Below are positions 41,174-50,111 of a stretch of 64,000 nt of DNA, piece by piece. The position numbers and the translations under genes were made by a program. Each line of letters opens with the position of its first letter. The first letter of the stretch is position 1. Origin of the DNA: Gemmatimonadota bacterium. Lineage in GTDB: Bacteria > JAAXHH01. The notes under the pieces are model-generated. The model saw only the letters and a program-made list of their open reading frames with translations, made no database searches and was not told the origin of the DNA. The stretch spans positions 22,315 through 86,314 of the forward strand of contig VXWP01000046.1 of assembly GCA_009835325.1 (NCBI GenBank). The letters run 5' to 3'.

Positions 41174-42160
41174 ATGTACATCGGAACGCAGACCCGGTGC
41201 CGGAACGATACGGATATCGAGGTCCTGGCCCAGCTCGGCGTGTTCAACGTGGACCAGACGCCGGAGGAGCCCTGGGCCGAATGGACGGCCGACCTGCTGA
41301 AGGCCCAGCGCGAGCGGTTCGACCGGTACGGGATCAGCCTCGAGATGATCCATATTCCCCTGGGCTCCGCGAGTGCCTTCCACAACGAGGCCGGCGCCAT
41401 ATTCCTGGGCAAGAGCGATGCGCGGGACCGCGCGCTGGACCGCATGTGCGAGACCGTGCGCATGGCTTCGGAGGCCGGGATACGGGGACTGAACTACAAC
41501 ATCACCCTGCTGGGCCATCTGCGTACCGAACCCAGTTACGGCCGCGGCGGCGCGAAGCTGTCGACCTTCGACTACGACAAGCTCGACCAGGCCCGGCCTG
41601 AATTCGAAGGCGGTCCCGCCGACGAGGACGAGATGTGGGAACGCATCGATCACTGGCTGAAGACGATCATCCCCGTGGCCGAGGAATACAAGGTACAGAT
41701 GGCCTGCCACCCGTCGGACCCGGGCATCGGGCACGGTCGGACGTACCGGGGCGTTGCCCGAGTGCTGGGCATGTCGGACGGCTTCAAGAAGCTCATCGAC
41801 CTGTACGACAGTCCCTACAACGGGCTGAACTTCTGCCAGGGCTGCATGTCGGAAAGCCTGGAGAACCCCGCGGAAGAGATCTACGACGTGATCCGCTATT
41901 TCGGCACTCGGAAGAAGATCTTCAACGTCCACTTCCGGAACATCAAGGGACGGCTGAACAACTTCGTGGAGGTCTTCCCCGACGAGGGCGACGTCGACAT
42001 GCTGAAGGCGATGCGCACTTATAAGGAAGTGGGGTACGAGTACATGATCATGCCGGACCACGTACCCGGCATTTCGGGGCCCGAAGCGGGCCAGGTGGGA
42101 TTCGCCTACGCCTACGGGTACATCCACGCGGCGATCCAGGCGGCGAATGCCGCGGACTAG
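41174..42160 (+). CDS. Mannonate-dehydratase-like TIM-barrel enzyme
   Basis: This 328-residue protein resembles UxuA D-mannonate dehydratase: MACHPSDPGI, the CQGCMSE segment, FNVHFRNIKG and the metal-binding MPDHVPGISG. UxuA makes 2-keto-3-deoxygluconate from D-mannonate; sequence cannot exclude a related sugar-acid substrate. Start ATG 41174 (MYIGTQTRC) follows GGAGG at about 7 nt; the frame is open far upstream but that is the shadow of ampG. It converges on a PhyH gene 16 nt away. Confidence 0.82.
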   Translation: MYIGTQTRCRNDTDIEVLAQLGVFNVDQTPEEPWAEWTADLLKAQRERFDRYGISLEMIHIPLGSASAFHNEAGAIFLGKSDARDRALDRMCETVRMASEAGIRGLNYNITLLGHLRTEPSYGRGGAKLSTFDYDKLDQARPEFEGGPADEDEMWERIDHWLKTIIPVAEEYKVQMACHPSDPGIGHGRTYRGVARVLGMSDGFKKLIDLYDSPYNGLNFCQGCMSESLENPAEEIYDVIRYFGTRKKIFNVHFRNIKGRLNNFVEVFPDEGDVDMLKAMRTYKEVGYEYMIMPDHVPGISGPEAGQVGFAYAYGYIHAAIQAANAAD

Positions 42161-42180
42161 CCTGGACTAGATCGGATTAG
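42151..42180. repeat. 10-bp tandem triplication over two convergent stops
   Basis: Three units, CGCGGACTAG, CCTGGACTAG and ATCGGATTAG, occupy 42151-42180. The first carries the TAG of the dehydratase; the third carries the TAA (minus strand) of the convergent dioxygenase. Confidence 0.7.
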
Positions 42181-42992
42181 CGAGCCGGGGTGGCCTGTGC
42201 GGCATTGTAGGTCCGCAGCCCATCATCCCCGATCGGCTCCAGCGGCGTGAAGTCCCGGTTGTTCTGGTACCAGGGCCTGACCTCGCGCGTGCAGGCGTTG
42301 CCGACGGCGTTGTAGATCAGGTAGAAGATGGCCCGCCGCCAGGGCGAGACGTTGTCGGCCGAACCGTGGACGATGTTGCTGTGGATCAGGGCGACCGAGC
42401 CCGCGGGACCGATCAGCGGTTCGATGCCGTTCTCGTCGGCCAGTTGCTGCAGCGTGGTCTGGTCGATATGGAACAGATCGTAGCCGCGGCCCTTCGCGTC
42501 CTCGTGCAATTCCGAGTCCAGCAGGCCCCACCGGTGGGAACCCGGAATGATCAGGAGTGGCGAAGTGACGGGCGTGCAGTCGTCGATGAACACCGACGCC
42601 ATGATGCAATTCGGCTCGGGCATGCCATCGACCTTGTACCATGACGGGAAATCCTGGTGCCAGGTCCAAGAAGCCCCGCTCCCGAAGCCCTGCTTGGGAT
42701 TCATCCGGGTCTGGTGGAGATAGACCTCGTCCCCCAGCAACTGCCGGACGGGATCCATCAGGCGGGGAAGCCGCGCCAACCGTTCGAAGGGCTCGGAGTA
42801 GGTATGGGCGCCGAAGGCCAGCCGGGCGGCCGTGGGGTCGTCCTTCTCCCGCACCACTTCCGGACCCTGCCGGCTGAGCACGTCCGGCACCGCGGCCTTT
42901 AGCGTCCTCACTTCCTGTTCGTCGAGCAATCCGGCGAAGAACAGGTAACCCGATTCGTGAAAAGCGTCGATCTGCTGGTCGTTAAGCGTCAT
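42177..42992 (-). CDS. PhyH-family dioxygenase, ectoine/proline-hydroxylase-like
   Basis: This 271-residue Fe(II)/2-oxoglutarate dioxygenase has the His-Asp pair in WTWHQDFPSWYKVDGMP, the LLIIPGSHRWG segment and the distal His in ALIHSNIVHGSADN. The WHQDFPSW and VDGMP arrangement recalls EctD-type hydroxylases, but no ectoine genes are nearby, so the substrate is open. It is only distantly similar to the PhyH gene at 18.6 kb. The asparaginase gene ends 11 nt upstream on the same strand, so the two may be co-transcribed. Confidence 0.88.
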   Translation of the reverse strand: MTLNDQQIDAFHESGYLFFAGLLDEQEVRTLKAAVPDVLSRQGPEVVREKDDPTAARLAFGAHTYSEPFERLARLPRLMDPVRQLLGDEVYLHQTRMNPKQGFGSGASWTWHQDFPSWYKVDGMPEPNCIMASVFIDDCTPVTSPLLIIPGSHRWGLLDSELHEDAKGRGYDLFHIDQTTLQQLADENGIEPLIGPAGSVALIHSNIVHGSADNVSPWRRAIFYLIYNAVGNACTREVRPWYQNNRDFTPLEPIGDDGLRTYNAAQATPAR

Positions 42993-43003
42993 ACTTTACC
43001 TCT

Positions 43004-44155
43004 TTATCTCTGCTCCCGCTCCAACTTCCTCTCTTCCACCCGCTCCATCAAACGTTCCATCGTCGGCCCAGGAATCTTCGATTTGTCATAAACGTACGCC
43101 AGGGGTACAAGCCGGGCGCCGTCGGCGTTGGCCACGGCGTAACTGTCCCGTCCCGGGAAGTACTCCAGGTATTCATCCGGCATCTGGTACATGGTCGCAC
43201 CGCCGAACCGGCCGTCTTTGGCCACGGCGTAGAAGTTCAGGCTGAACATGGGCCGGCCGTCGTCCGTCAGCAGACGGTCCTCCGTCATGGCCACGGCCCG
43301 TTCGAGGGTAGCCAGGCAGGCTTCCTGGGGTGATTTGCCCTGCCGCATGAATTCCACGATGAGAAAAGCGCCGCAGACCTTTATGTTCGCCTCGCCGCGC
43401 CCCGTGGAACCGGCGGCGCCCACTTCGTTGTCGCAGTACTGGCCCGTGCCGATGATGGGGCTGTCGCCCACGCGGCCCGGGATCTTCCAGGACAGGCCGC
43501 TCGTGGTCGTCACGCTGCCGATATCACCGTTGGCGTCCACGCCGCACATGTTGATGGTGCCGCCCGGGCGATCGATCACGATATCGTCCTCGTGGTCGAG
43601 CCAGTCGTCGTCCGGGTTGAGCTGGGAACGCCAGCGCAGCCAGTCCTGCCTGCTTTCCTCCGACAGCAGGTTTTGCTCCTTGAAACCCATGCCCAGGGCG
43701 AAGCGCTTCGCGCCCTTGCCGACCAGCATGATGTGGTCGGTGTAATCCATGATCGCCTTGGCCACCAGCGACGCCGAGGCGATGTCCTCCAGCGCGGCGA
43801 CGGAACCGGCCCGTCGTGTGGGACCGTGCATGACGGACGCGTCCAGGGTGACGACGCCGTCTGCGTTCGGACGCCCGCCCAACCCCACGGACTGGTCATT
43901 CGGATCCAGCTCCTGGATGTTCACGCCGGCGATGACCGCGTCGAGGGGGTCGGCCTGGTCATTCGACATCATCTCGTAGGCCTTCCTTACGCCGCGGATC
44001 CCGTTGCGAGACGAAACAATGGTTGGCGGTGCGGGTGCGCCGTGGTTAGTGGGTACGGGTGCGGCGTGGGCCTTCGCGGACGCCGCGTGACCAGCGGCAA
44101 GGCCGGTCAATGCGAGGGCGGAGGTTTCCAGAAAAGCGCGGCGGGTAACTGGCAT
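43004..44155 (-). CDS. N4-(beta-N-acetylglucosaminyl)-L-asparaginase, Tat-exported
   Basis: The 383-residue Ntn hydrolase resembles glycosylasparaginase, which cleaves the GlcNAc-Asn bond of N-glycoproteins. The precursor would self-cleave before the Thr of GGTINMCGVDANG; GLSWKIPGRVGDSPIIGTG is the substrate loop. The N-terminus TRRAFLETSALALTGLAAG is a twin-arginine signal, so it is exported folded. ATG 44155 has GAGG about 8 nt upstream. With the sialidases it suggests extracellular glycoprotein breakdown (inference). Confidence 0.92.
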   Translation of the reverse strand: MPVTRRAFLETSALALTGLAAGHAASAKAHAAPVPTNHGAPAPPTIVSSRNGIRGVRKAYEMMSNDQADPLDAVIAGVNIQELDPNDQSVGLGGRPNADGVVTLDASVMHGPTRRAGSVAALEDIASASLVAKAIMDYTDHIMLVGKGAKRFALGMGFKEQNLLSEESRQDWLRWRSQLNPDDDWLDHEDDIVIDRPGGTINMCGVDANGDIGSVTTTSGLSWKIPGRVGDSPIIGTGQYCDNEVGAAGSTGRGEANIKVCGAFLIVEFMRQGKSPQEACLATLERAVAMTEDRLLTDDGRPMFSLNFYAVAKDGRFGGATMYQMPDEYLEYFPGRDSYAVANADGARLVPLAYVYDKSKIPGPTMERLMERVEERKLEREQR

Positions 44156-44375
44156 GGGAGTACCTCGATGTATTTGGGATGAGCGTGCCGGGCGTGCGAA
44201 AGTCAGGTCGGTATTATACGTCGGCTGGTGCGGCCATGACAAGGAAAAGTGGCGATCCTGGATCAATCAATCAGCCGCTGCGGAATGGGAGTATGCGGCG
44301 TGAGGCCCGGGCGGCCTGCGGTCCGGAAGGATTGGTCTTATCTTTGGGGATTTTACGTTAAACTGAACATCATCA

Positions 44376-44960
44376 TTAAAGTCGGGCGCGAACTCCAACC
44401 CAGAGGGTTTGTCCTGAATGTTCACTGTACGCTACGTTTAACATCGGGTATAACCTTATCCCGCTGGTGCTCGTGCTGGAGATTTTCTCCCATCGGTCTC
44501 TTTCGATTACCGCGCCGATCGCCATGCCAACCGCCCCACAGATTAACCCGGAATAGCCAGCGATTACGGCGGTCCATTGGAGTCTCTCTTTGGTACCACA
44601 GAAGAAAGAAATCAAACCACAGTCTTCTTCGGCCAGCAAACCTGCTGCTATCCCGACTGCTGCTCCTGTCCCGCCACCTATCAGAAATCCGCGTTTTTTA
44701 TAGGTTCGCTTCCCCATGTAGCGTTCCAACAACACGATATCTACCCGCGGTACGGATAGCAGTTTGCTGTTTGTCAGCCTCAATAGCAAACTGTCCGAAG
44801 GACTCTCCTGTACATATCCATCGAAACGTACATCGGATGGCGAAGTAGTGACCCTTACGCGTTCTCCCAAACTCTGAGCCACTGCAACCGAGGACACAGC
44901 GCTCAAAACCAGCAACATGCAAAGACGTAATAACCAGTGCATCGGGAAGCCCCTTATCAC
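44376..44960 (-). CDS. Small secreted or envelope hypothetical protein
   Basis: I do not recognise this 194-residue protein. It has a signal peptide (LLRLCMLLVLSAVSSVAVAQ), a beta-rich middle (RVRVTTSPSDVRFDGYVQES, LLLRLTNSKLLSVPRVDIVLLE) and two glycine-rich hydrophobic segments (GGGTGAAVGIAAGLLAEE, SGLICGAVGMAIGAVIE) that resemble glycine-zipper membrane motifs. Base composition is lower in GC than its neighbours. The start may be Met7 (44942). The stretch 44156-44375 upstream of the asparaginase shows nothing else. Confidence 0.65.
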   Translation of the reverse strand: MIRGFPMHWLLRLCMLLVLSAVSSVAVAQSLGERVRVTTSPSDVRFDGYVQESPSDSLLLRLTNSKLLSVPRVDIVLLERYMGKRTYKKRGFLIGGGTGAAVGIAAGLLAEEDCGLISFFCGTKERLQWTAVIAGYSGLICGAVGMAIGAVIERDRWEKISSTSTSGIRLYPMLNVAYSEHSGQTLWVGVRARL

Positions 44961-45035
44961 GGACGGTCAGTTTAATTCAGTATTGTAATCAGCGAGTCAC
45001 GAGGGATGGCGGTCTGTACGATGCCTTGAATATTT

Positions 45036-45065
45036 CATATAATGACACAGTTTCTTGAATGTCAA
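45036..45065 (-). promoter_or_regulatory. Candidate promoter for the small envelope protein gene
   Basis: Minus-strand TTGACA (45065-45060), an 18-nt spacer and TATATG (45041-45036) lie about 76 nt before the start, in an AT-rich stretch unlike the rest of the window. Confidence 0.45.
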
Positions 45066-45105
45066 CATTTTAGCGAGGATTTGTAATGATTGTAGACGGC
45101 AGAGG

Positions 45106-45927
45106 TCAGCGCGTGTCCCGGGCCTGGTGCAATACCTCGTACAGCATCACGCCCGCGGCCACGGCCAGGTTCAGCGAATCGGCCCGGCCGGCCATGGGAA
45201 TGCTTACCACGGTATCGCAGGCTTCTATTGCTTCTTTGGAGAGCCCGTGCTGCTCGCCTCCCAGGCACAGGAGGAGGGGTGGGGCGTAGGTCGCGGACCG
45301 GAAGTCGGCCGGCGCGGCGTCCGCAGTGCCGATCATGGGGATATTCACTTGGCGTTTCCACTGGATCAGCGCTTCGAGGGAGGAACGGATGACCTGCTGC
45401 GAAAATACGGCGCCCATGCTTCCGCGGATAGCTTCCGGATCGTAGGGATCCGCCGTATTGCCCAGCAGGATCACGCCCGTAGTGCCAGTGGCGTCGCTCG
45501 TGCGAAGGATCGAACCCAGGTTGCCCGGGCTGCCCACGTCTTCGAGGACCACCCAGCCCAGGGTGTCGGCTGCAGCGGCATCGGCGCGCCTCGCACACGC
45601 GCCGTCCAGGGCGGTCCATCGCTGCCTTGCGACGACCCCGATCCCCGCCGGTCCGTCCTTCCCTGACAACGATCGAAAGACGTCGGCGCCGACCTCCAGG
45701 ATTGCAACGCCTTCTACTCTGGCGCGGCGCACCGTGTCCTTTCCGAAATCGCTTCGTAGCAGTTCCGGCGCGAAGACGAGGGTTTCGACATCCGCCCCGG
45801 TCTGCACCGCTTCGCCGGCGAGCCGGATGCCTTCCGCGAAGAACAATCCGGTCTCCTGGCGCCTTTTGCGCTGTGAGAGCGCCCGGATCGCCTTGATTCG
45901 GGGATTCTGCAGACTGGTAATGGCCAT
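45106..45927 (-). CDS. TrmH/SpoU-family RNA 2'-O-methyltransferase
   Basis: This 273-residue SPOUT methyltransferase has an N-terminal L30-like substrate-binding domain (ITSLQNPRIKAIRALSQRK) and the three family motifs: LEDVGSPGNLGSILRT, LCLGGEQHGLS and SIPMAGRADSLNLAVAAGVMLYE. These use SAM to methylate ribose in tRNA or rRNA (RlmB-like); the exact nucleotide is unknown. The start could be ATG 45927 or TTG 45936. The gene is single and diverges from the DUF6785 gene. Confidence 0.92.
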   Translation of the reverse strand: MAITSLQNPRIKAIRALSQRKRRQETGLFFAEGIRLAGEAVQTGADVETLVFAPELLRSDFGKDTVRRARVEGVAILEVGADVFRSLSGKDGPAGIGVVARQRWTALDGACARRADAAAADTLGWVVLEDVGSPGNLGSILRTSDATGTTGVILLGNTADPYDPEAIRGSMGAVFSQQVIRSSLEALIQWKRQVNIPMIGTADAAPADFRSATYAPPLLLCLGGEQHGLSKEAIEACDTVVSIPMAGRADSLNLAVAAGVMLYEVLHQARDTR

Positions 45928-45993
45928 GATTGACAACCGTACAGGAGGACTTGAACAGCGTCAAGCCTATCTTCCCGGGCGCGGACAATCACC

Positions 45994-46021
45994 TTGACAC
46001 AGGCTTTCGGCTGGCTATACC
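45994..46021 (+). promoter_or_regulatory. Promoter upstream of the second DUF6785 gene
   Basis: TTGACA (45994-45999), a 16-nt spacer and TATACC (46016-46021) precede the DUF6785 start by about 70 nt. Confidence 0.5.
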
Positions 46022-46093
46022 CTTTTCCTTCACCGGTCGTTCCCCATGACCGACCGCGAACCGTTCGCATTGCGCCGGCCTGAAAGGCTCCCC

Positions 46094-48049
46094 ATGTCGG
46101 TCACCCCGCCGGAAACAGCCCGGGAAGCCCATCGCGTATTTACGCCGAGGGAGATGGTCACGCCTCGCGCCGTGGCCGTGGGCATGGCCTGCTCGCTGAT
46201 CCTGGGCGTCGCCGATCCCTACTCCAACATGATCATCCAGGGTTCGTACTTGGGCAGCAACTTCACGCCCATCGGCGTGGTCTTCCTCTTCGCCGTTCTC
46301 GTCGGCATCGTCAACACGCTGCTGCGCACCTGGTCGCCGGGACTCGCCCTCACGCAAGGCGAACTGGCCGTCGTCTACATCATGTCGCTCATCGCGTCGG
46401 CCATCCCGTCGTACGGACTGACCGAGGTCCTGCTTCCCGCCATGGCGTCCATGTACTACGCCACGCCGGAAAACCGCTGGATCGAGACCATAACCCCTCA
46501 CGTGGAACCCTGGCTGTTGCCCCAGGACTCCGAGGCCGTACGATCGTTCTTCGAAGGCCTTCCCCGGGGCGGGGCCATCCCCTGGGGCGAGTGGGCCGGA
46601 CCCCTCGCCGCCTGGCTCAGCTTCGTGCTGGTGCTGTACTTCGTGGTATTCTGCATTACGGTCATCCTGCGCAAGCAGTGGGTGGAGCGCGAGCGCCTGG
46701 TCTTTCCCCTGGTCAAGCTGCCGGCCGAGATGATCGATCCGGGCGAAAACGGTGCCCGTTCGCGCCTTGCGCCGTTCTTCCGCAACCGGATGATGTGGGC
46801 GGGTTTCGCCATACCCTTCCTGATCAACGCCTGGAACGCCGTACACAACTACATCTACTTCTTTCCCACCATCTACTTCCAGGAGACGATCAGTCTCTTC
46901 GGCAACCAGCTGGTGCTGCCCATAAACCTGTCCTTCCCGCTGGTGGGCTTCGCCTATCTGCTCAGTCTCGAGATCTCCTTCAGCCTCTGGCTCTTCTTCC
47001 TCATTGGCCGTTTTCAGAACCTGGCGAACGCGAGCTTCGGCATCGATCTGGCGGGCAGTACCACGCTGCCCGGCGAGTACCAGATGTTCGGCGCCCTGCT
47101 GGTCCTCGCCCTCTTCAGTCTCTGGCTGGCCCGGGCCCATATCCGCGAGATCCTGGGCAAGGCGCTACGCGGCGGAGCCACTCCGCACGACGCCAACGAA
47201 CCCCTCTCCTACCGGTTCGCCGTGATCGGCGGAGGACTGGGCGTGCTGTTCCTGCTCGGATGGCTGTGGATGATCGGCCTGTCCGCCTGGCTGGCCATCA
47301 TACTGCTGATCCTCGTGCTGGCGGTCTACGTCGGTTTCGCGCGGATCGTGGCCGAAGGAGGCGTCCTCTTCGCGGAGACCTTCAATCCCCAGGAGTTCAT
47401 GATCCACGGGTTCACCGGACCCGTCTTCGGACCGCGCAACCTGGTCGCCATCGGGCTGACCAAGTTCTGGTTCACCCACACCCGCACGCTCATCATGCCC
47501 TCCATGGCCAACGGCCTGAAGCTGGCCGATACCGCGGGGCTCGGGAACCAGCGCTGGCTCACCGCGGCCATCGGCCTGGCCATAATCTGCAGCCTGGCCA
47601 GTTCGATCTACACGGTCATGTACCTGGCCTACGAATACGGGGGCATCAATCTCAACTGGCAGTTCTTCGGGGAGCTTCAGCAAAACCGGTTCAACTACTA
47701 CGCCACGACCATCACCGCCACGTCCGAACCCGCCGGCCGATGGTTCTTCTTCGGACTGGGCGCCGCCATCATGTGGGCCCTCATGTTCCTGCGGCAGAAG
47801 TTCATATGGTGGCCCCTGCATTTCATCGGGTTTCCGGTGGGCGCCTCCGCGCCGCTCCTCACCGCCTGGTTTTCCATATTCCTGGCCTGGATGGTCAAGG
47901 GGCTCATCCTCAAGTTCGGCGGGATCGACATCTACCGCAAGATGCTGCCCTTCTTCCTGGGCCTGATCCTCGGCGAGTTCGTAAGCGCCGGATTATGGGT
48001 CATCATAGATGGATTGACGGGGGTAACGGGCCATATCATATTCAACTGA
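46094..48049 (+). CDS. DUF6785-type polytopic membrane protein (OPT-like), copy 2
   Basis: This 651-residue paralogue of the 29.5 kb protein shares length, the VTPRAVAVGMACSLILG opening, RKQWVERERLVFPLVKLP, ISFSLWLFFLIGRFQN and the C-terminal LPFFLGLILGEFVSAGLW. Around 14 membrane segments are expected. Function is unknown; solute transport is likely (inference). I start it at ATG 46094, behind AAAGG, because it then equals its paralogue in length; ATG 46046 is possible. A sialidase follows 45 nt downstream. Confidence 0.8.
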   Translation: MSVTPPETAREAHRVFTPREMVTPRAVAVGMACSLILGVADPYSNMIIQGSYLGSNFTPIGVVFLFAVLVGIVNTLLRTWSPGLALTQGELAVVYIMSLIASAIPSYGLTEVLLPAMASMYYATPENRWIETITPHVEPWLLPQDSEAVRSFFEGLPRGGAIPWGEWAGPLAAWLSFVLVLYFVVFCITVILRKQWVERERLVFPLVKLPAEMIDPGENGARSRLAPFFRNRMMWAGFAIPFLINAWNAVHNYIYFFPTIYFQETISLFGNQLVLPINLSFPLVGFAYLLSLEISFSLWLFFLIGRFQNLANASFGIDLAGSTTLPGEYQMFGALLVLALFSLWLARAHIREILGKALRGGATPHDANEPLSYRFAVIGGGLGVLFLLGWLWMIGLSAWLAIILLILVLAVYVGFARIVAEGGVLFAETFNPQEFMIHGFTGPVFGPRNLVAIGLTKFWFTHTRTLIMPSMANGLKLADTAGLGNQRWLTAAIGLAIICSLASSIYTVMYLAYEYGGINLNWQFFGELQQNRFNYYATTITATSEPAGRWFFFGLGAAIMWALMFLRQKFIWWPLHFIGFPVGASAPLLTAWFSIFLAWMVKGLILKFGGIDIYRKMLPFFLGLILGEFVSAGLWVIIDGLTGVTGHIIFN

Positions 48050-48094
48050 AATCCGGGTGAATCGACGCGAATCGACACCAACCGGGAGCATCGC

Positions 48095-49144
48095 ATGATC
48101 GGCACCTGTGAACAGTCCGTCCTGTGGACCAGCGGCACGGACGGTTACGATACCTACCGCATTCCCGCGATCATCGTGACAGCCCGGGGAACGGTCCTCG
48201 CCTTCTGCGAAGGCCGGAGGAACAGCCGGAGCGATACGGGCGACATCGACCTGCTGGTGAAACGCAGTACGGACGGCGGGCGCACCTGGTCGAAGCAGTC
48301 GGTGGTCTGGGGGGACGCGGGGAACACCTGCGGCAATCCCTGCCCGGTCGTCGACCGCGAGACCGGGACCGTCTGGCTGCCGATGACCCACAACCTGGGC
48401 ATCGACCACGAACCCCGGATCATCGACGGGACGAGCGAGGGCACGCGGACCGTGTGGGTCACGGCGAGCGAGGACGACGGCCGCACGTGGCGCGAACCCC
48501 GGGACATCTCCGCCATCGCCAAGCGACCGGACTGGACCTGGTACGCCACCGGGCCGGGCAACGGCATCCAGCTTTCGTCGGGCCGGCTTATGATTCCCTG
48601 CGATCATATCGAGGCCGGCACGAAGCGCTACTACTCCCATGTCGTCTACAGCGACGACCACGGGGAAACCTGGGCACTGGGCGGTTCCACTTCGATGGAC
48701 CAGGTCAACGAATGCTGCGTCGTCGAGCTGGAGAACGGGGACGTGGTGCTCAACACGCGGAATTACGACCGGACCAAACGCACCCGGCAGGTCACCGTCA
48801 GCAGCGACGGCGGGATGACCTGGCGGGACCAGCGCCACGACGAAACCCTGATCGAACCGATCTGCCAGGCGGCCCTCGTCCGGTATCCCGACAAGGGCGA
48901 CCGGCTGCTGTTCTCGAATCCTGCGAGCCGGGAGGAGCGGCGCAACCTGACCGTGCGTCTCTCCGGCAACGGCGGCAGATCCTGGCTCCACGAGCGGGTG
49001 CTGCATCCGGGACCGGCCGCCTATTCATCCCTGGCCGTGCTTCCGGACGGGACCGCCGCGTGTCTGTACGAGCGCGGGGAAGACCATTCCTACGAGACAA
49101 TCACCCTGTCCCGGTTCGACCTGGAATGGTTGATGGATGGGTGA
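48095..49144 (+). CDS. Exo-alpha-sialidase (GH33-type neuraminidase)
   Basis: The 349-residue propeller has the diagnostic TYRIPAIIV (RIP motif), AFCEGRRNSRSDTGDIDL with substrate Arg/Asp, Asp boxes STDGGRTW, ASEDDGRTW and SSDGGMTW, a late ERRNLTVRLSGNGGRSW and a catalytic Tyr candidate near AAYSSLAVL. It should release terminal sialic acids. No signal peptide is seen, so it may be cytoplasmic or the start may be wrong. A BNR sialidase-like gene follows each DUF6785 gene. Confidence 0.88.
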   Translation: MIGTCEQSVLWTSGTDGYDTYRIPAIIVTARGTVLAFCEGRRNSRSDTGDIDLLVKRSTDGGRTWSKQSVVWGDAGNTCGNPCPVVDRETGTVWLPMTHNLGIDHEPRIIDGTSEGTRTVWVTASEDDGRTWREPRDISAIAKRPDWTWYATGPGNGIQLSSGRLMIPCDHIEAGTKRYYSHVVYSDDHGETWALGGSTSMDQVNECCVVELENGDVVLNTRNYDRTKRTRQVTVSSDGGMTWRDQRHDETLIEPICQAALVRYPDKGDRLLFSNPASREERRNLTVRLSGNGGRSWLHERVLHPGPAAYSSLAVLPDGTAACLYERGEDHSYETITLSRFDLEWLMDG

Positions 49145-49174
49145 GCGCACACAACCGAGAACCGGAGACCGTAC

Positions 49175-50047
49175 ATGAAGGGCATCATACTCGCGGGCGG
49201 CCACGGGCTGCGCCTCTACCCGCAGACCCTGGCCATATCCAAGCAGATCATCCCCATCTTCGACAAGCCGATGATCTACTACCCGCTGTCCGTCCTCATG
49301 ATGGCGGACATCCGGGACATCCTGGTCATCTCATCCCCCGACCACATCGACCTGTACCGGCGGCTCTTCGGAGACGGAAGCGCCCTTGGCATGCGTTTCG
49401 ACTATGCCGTGCAACCCGCGCCGGAGGGGGTGGCGCAGGCCTTCCTGATCGGCGAGTCCTTCATCGGGAACGATCCCTGCGCGCTGATTTTCGGCGACAA
49501 CTTCTTCTATGGAAGCAGCCTTTCGGAACTGGTCGAGCGTGCCGCACAGCACAGGGAAGGAGGACTCGTCTTCGCCTGCTACGTCAAGGAGCCCGAACGG
49601 TACGGCGTGGTCGAATTCGACGAGCGTCAACGGGCCGTCAACATCGAGGAGAAACCCCGCCATCCCCGGTCCAACTACGCCGTGACGGGCATGTACTTCT
49701 ACGACAACGAAGTCGTATCCATCGCGAAGACCCTGCGCCCATCGGGACGGGGCGAGCTCGAGATCACCGACGTGAACAACATCTATCTGCGCAGGGGCAT
49801 GCTGAAGGTGGAACGTTTCGACGAAGGGATTGTCTGGATGGATACCGGCACGCCGGAAAGCCTGCTGGAGGCGAGCAATTTCGTCCAGGCCGTCGAGCAC
49901 CGGCAGGGGCTGAAGATCGGTTGCGTGGAGGAGATCGCCTACCGGAAGGGCTTCATCGACCGGAACCAGGTGCTGAGGACCGGTAACCTGGTGGAAGACA
50001 ACCCGTACTGCGAGTACCTGCGCCGGCTAGCCGGTCCGGACGAATAA
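49175..50047 (+). CDS. rmlA: Glucose-1-phosphate thymidylyltransferase
   Basis: The 290-residue enzyme matches RmlA/RfbA: MKGIILAGGHGLRLYPQTL, DKPMIYYPLSVLMMADIRDIL, LIFGDNFFYG and EIEDVNNxYL-type GELEITDVNNIYLRRG. It joins dTTP and glucose-1-phosphate at the head of dTDP-rhamnose synthesis. RmlB, C and D are not in the window. The gene follows the sialidase by 30 nt with GGAGA about 9 nt before its ATG. The phosphohexomutase could provide glucose-1-phosphate (inference). Confidence 0.95.
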   Translation: MKGIILAGGHGLRLYPQTLAISKQIIPIFDKPMIYYPLSVLMMADIRDILVISSPDHIDLYRRLFGDGSALGMRFDYAVQPAPEGVAQAFLIGESFIGNDPCALIFGDNFFYGSSLSELVERAAQHREGGLVFACYVKEPERYGVVEFDERQRAVNIEEKPRHPRSNYAVTGMYFYDNEVVSIAKTLRPSGRGELEITDVNNIYLRRGMLKVERFDEGIVWMDTGTPESLLEASNFVQAVEHRQGLKIGCVEEIAYRKGFIDRNQVLRTGNLVEDNPYCEYLRRLAGPDE

Positions 50048-50111
50048 GGGGTCCGGGTGGCCCGCGCCAGGTCTCCCCGAGCAGGCCCTCGGCCGTTCCA
50101 AGCAGCCCCGG

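Noticed and set aside
39929-42160. One 743-residue protein covering ampG and the dehydratase
   Set aside because: The first 400 residues are an out-of-frame reading of ampG. The real gene starts at 41174 with a good ribosome site.
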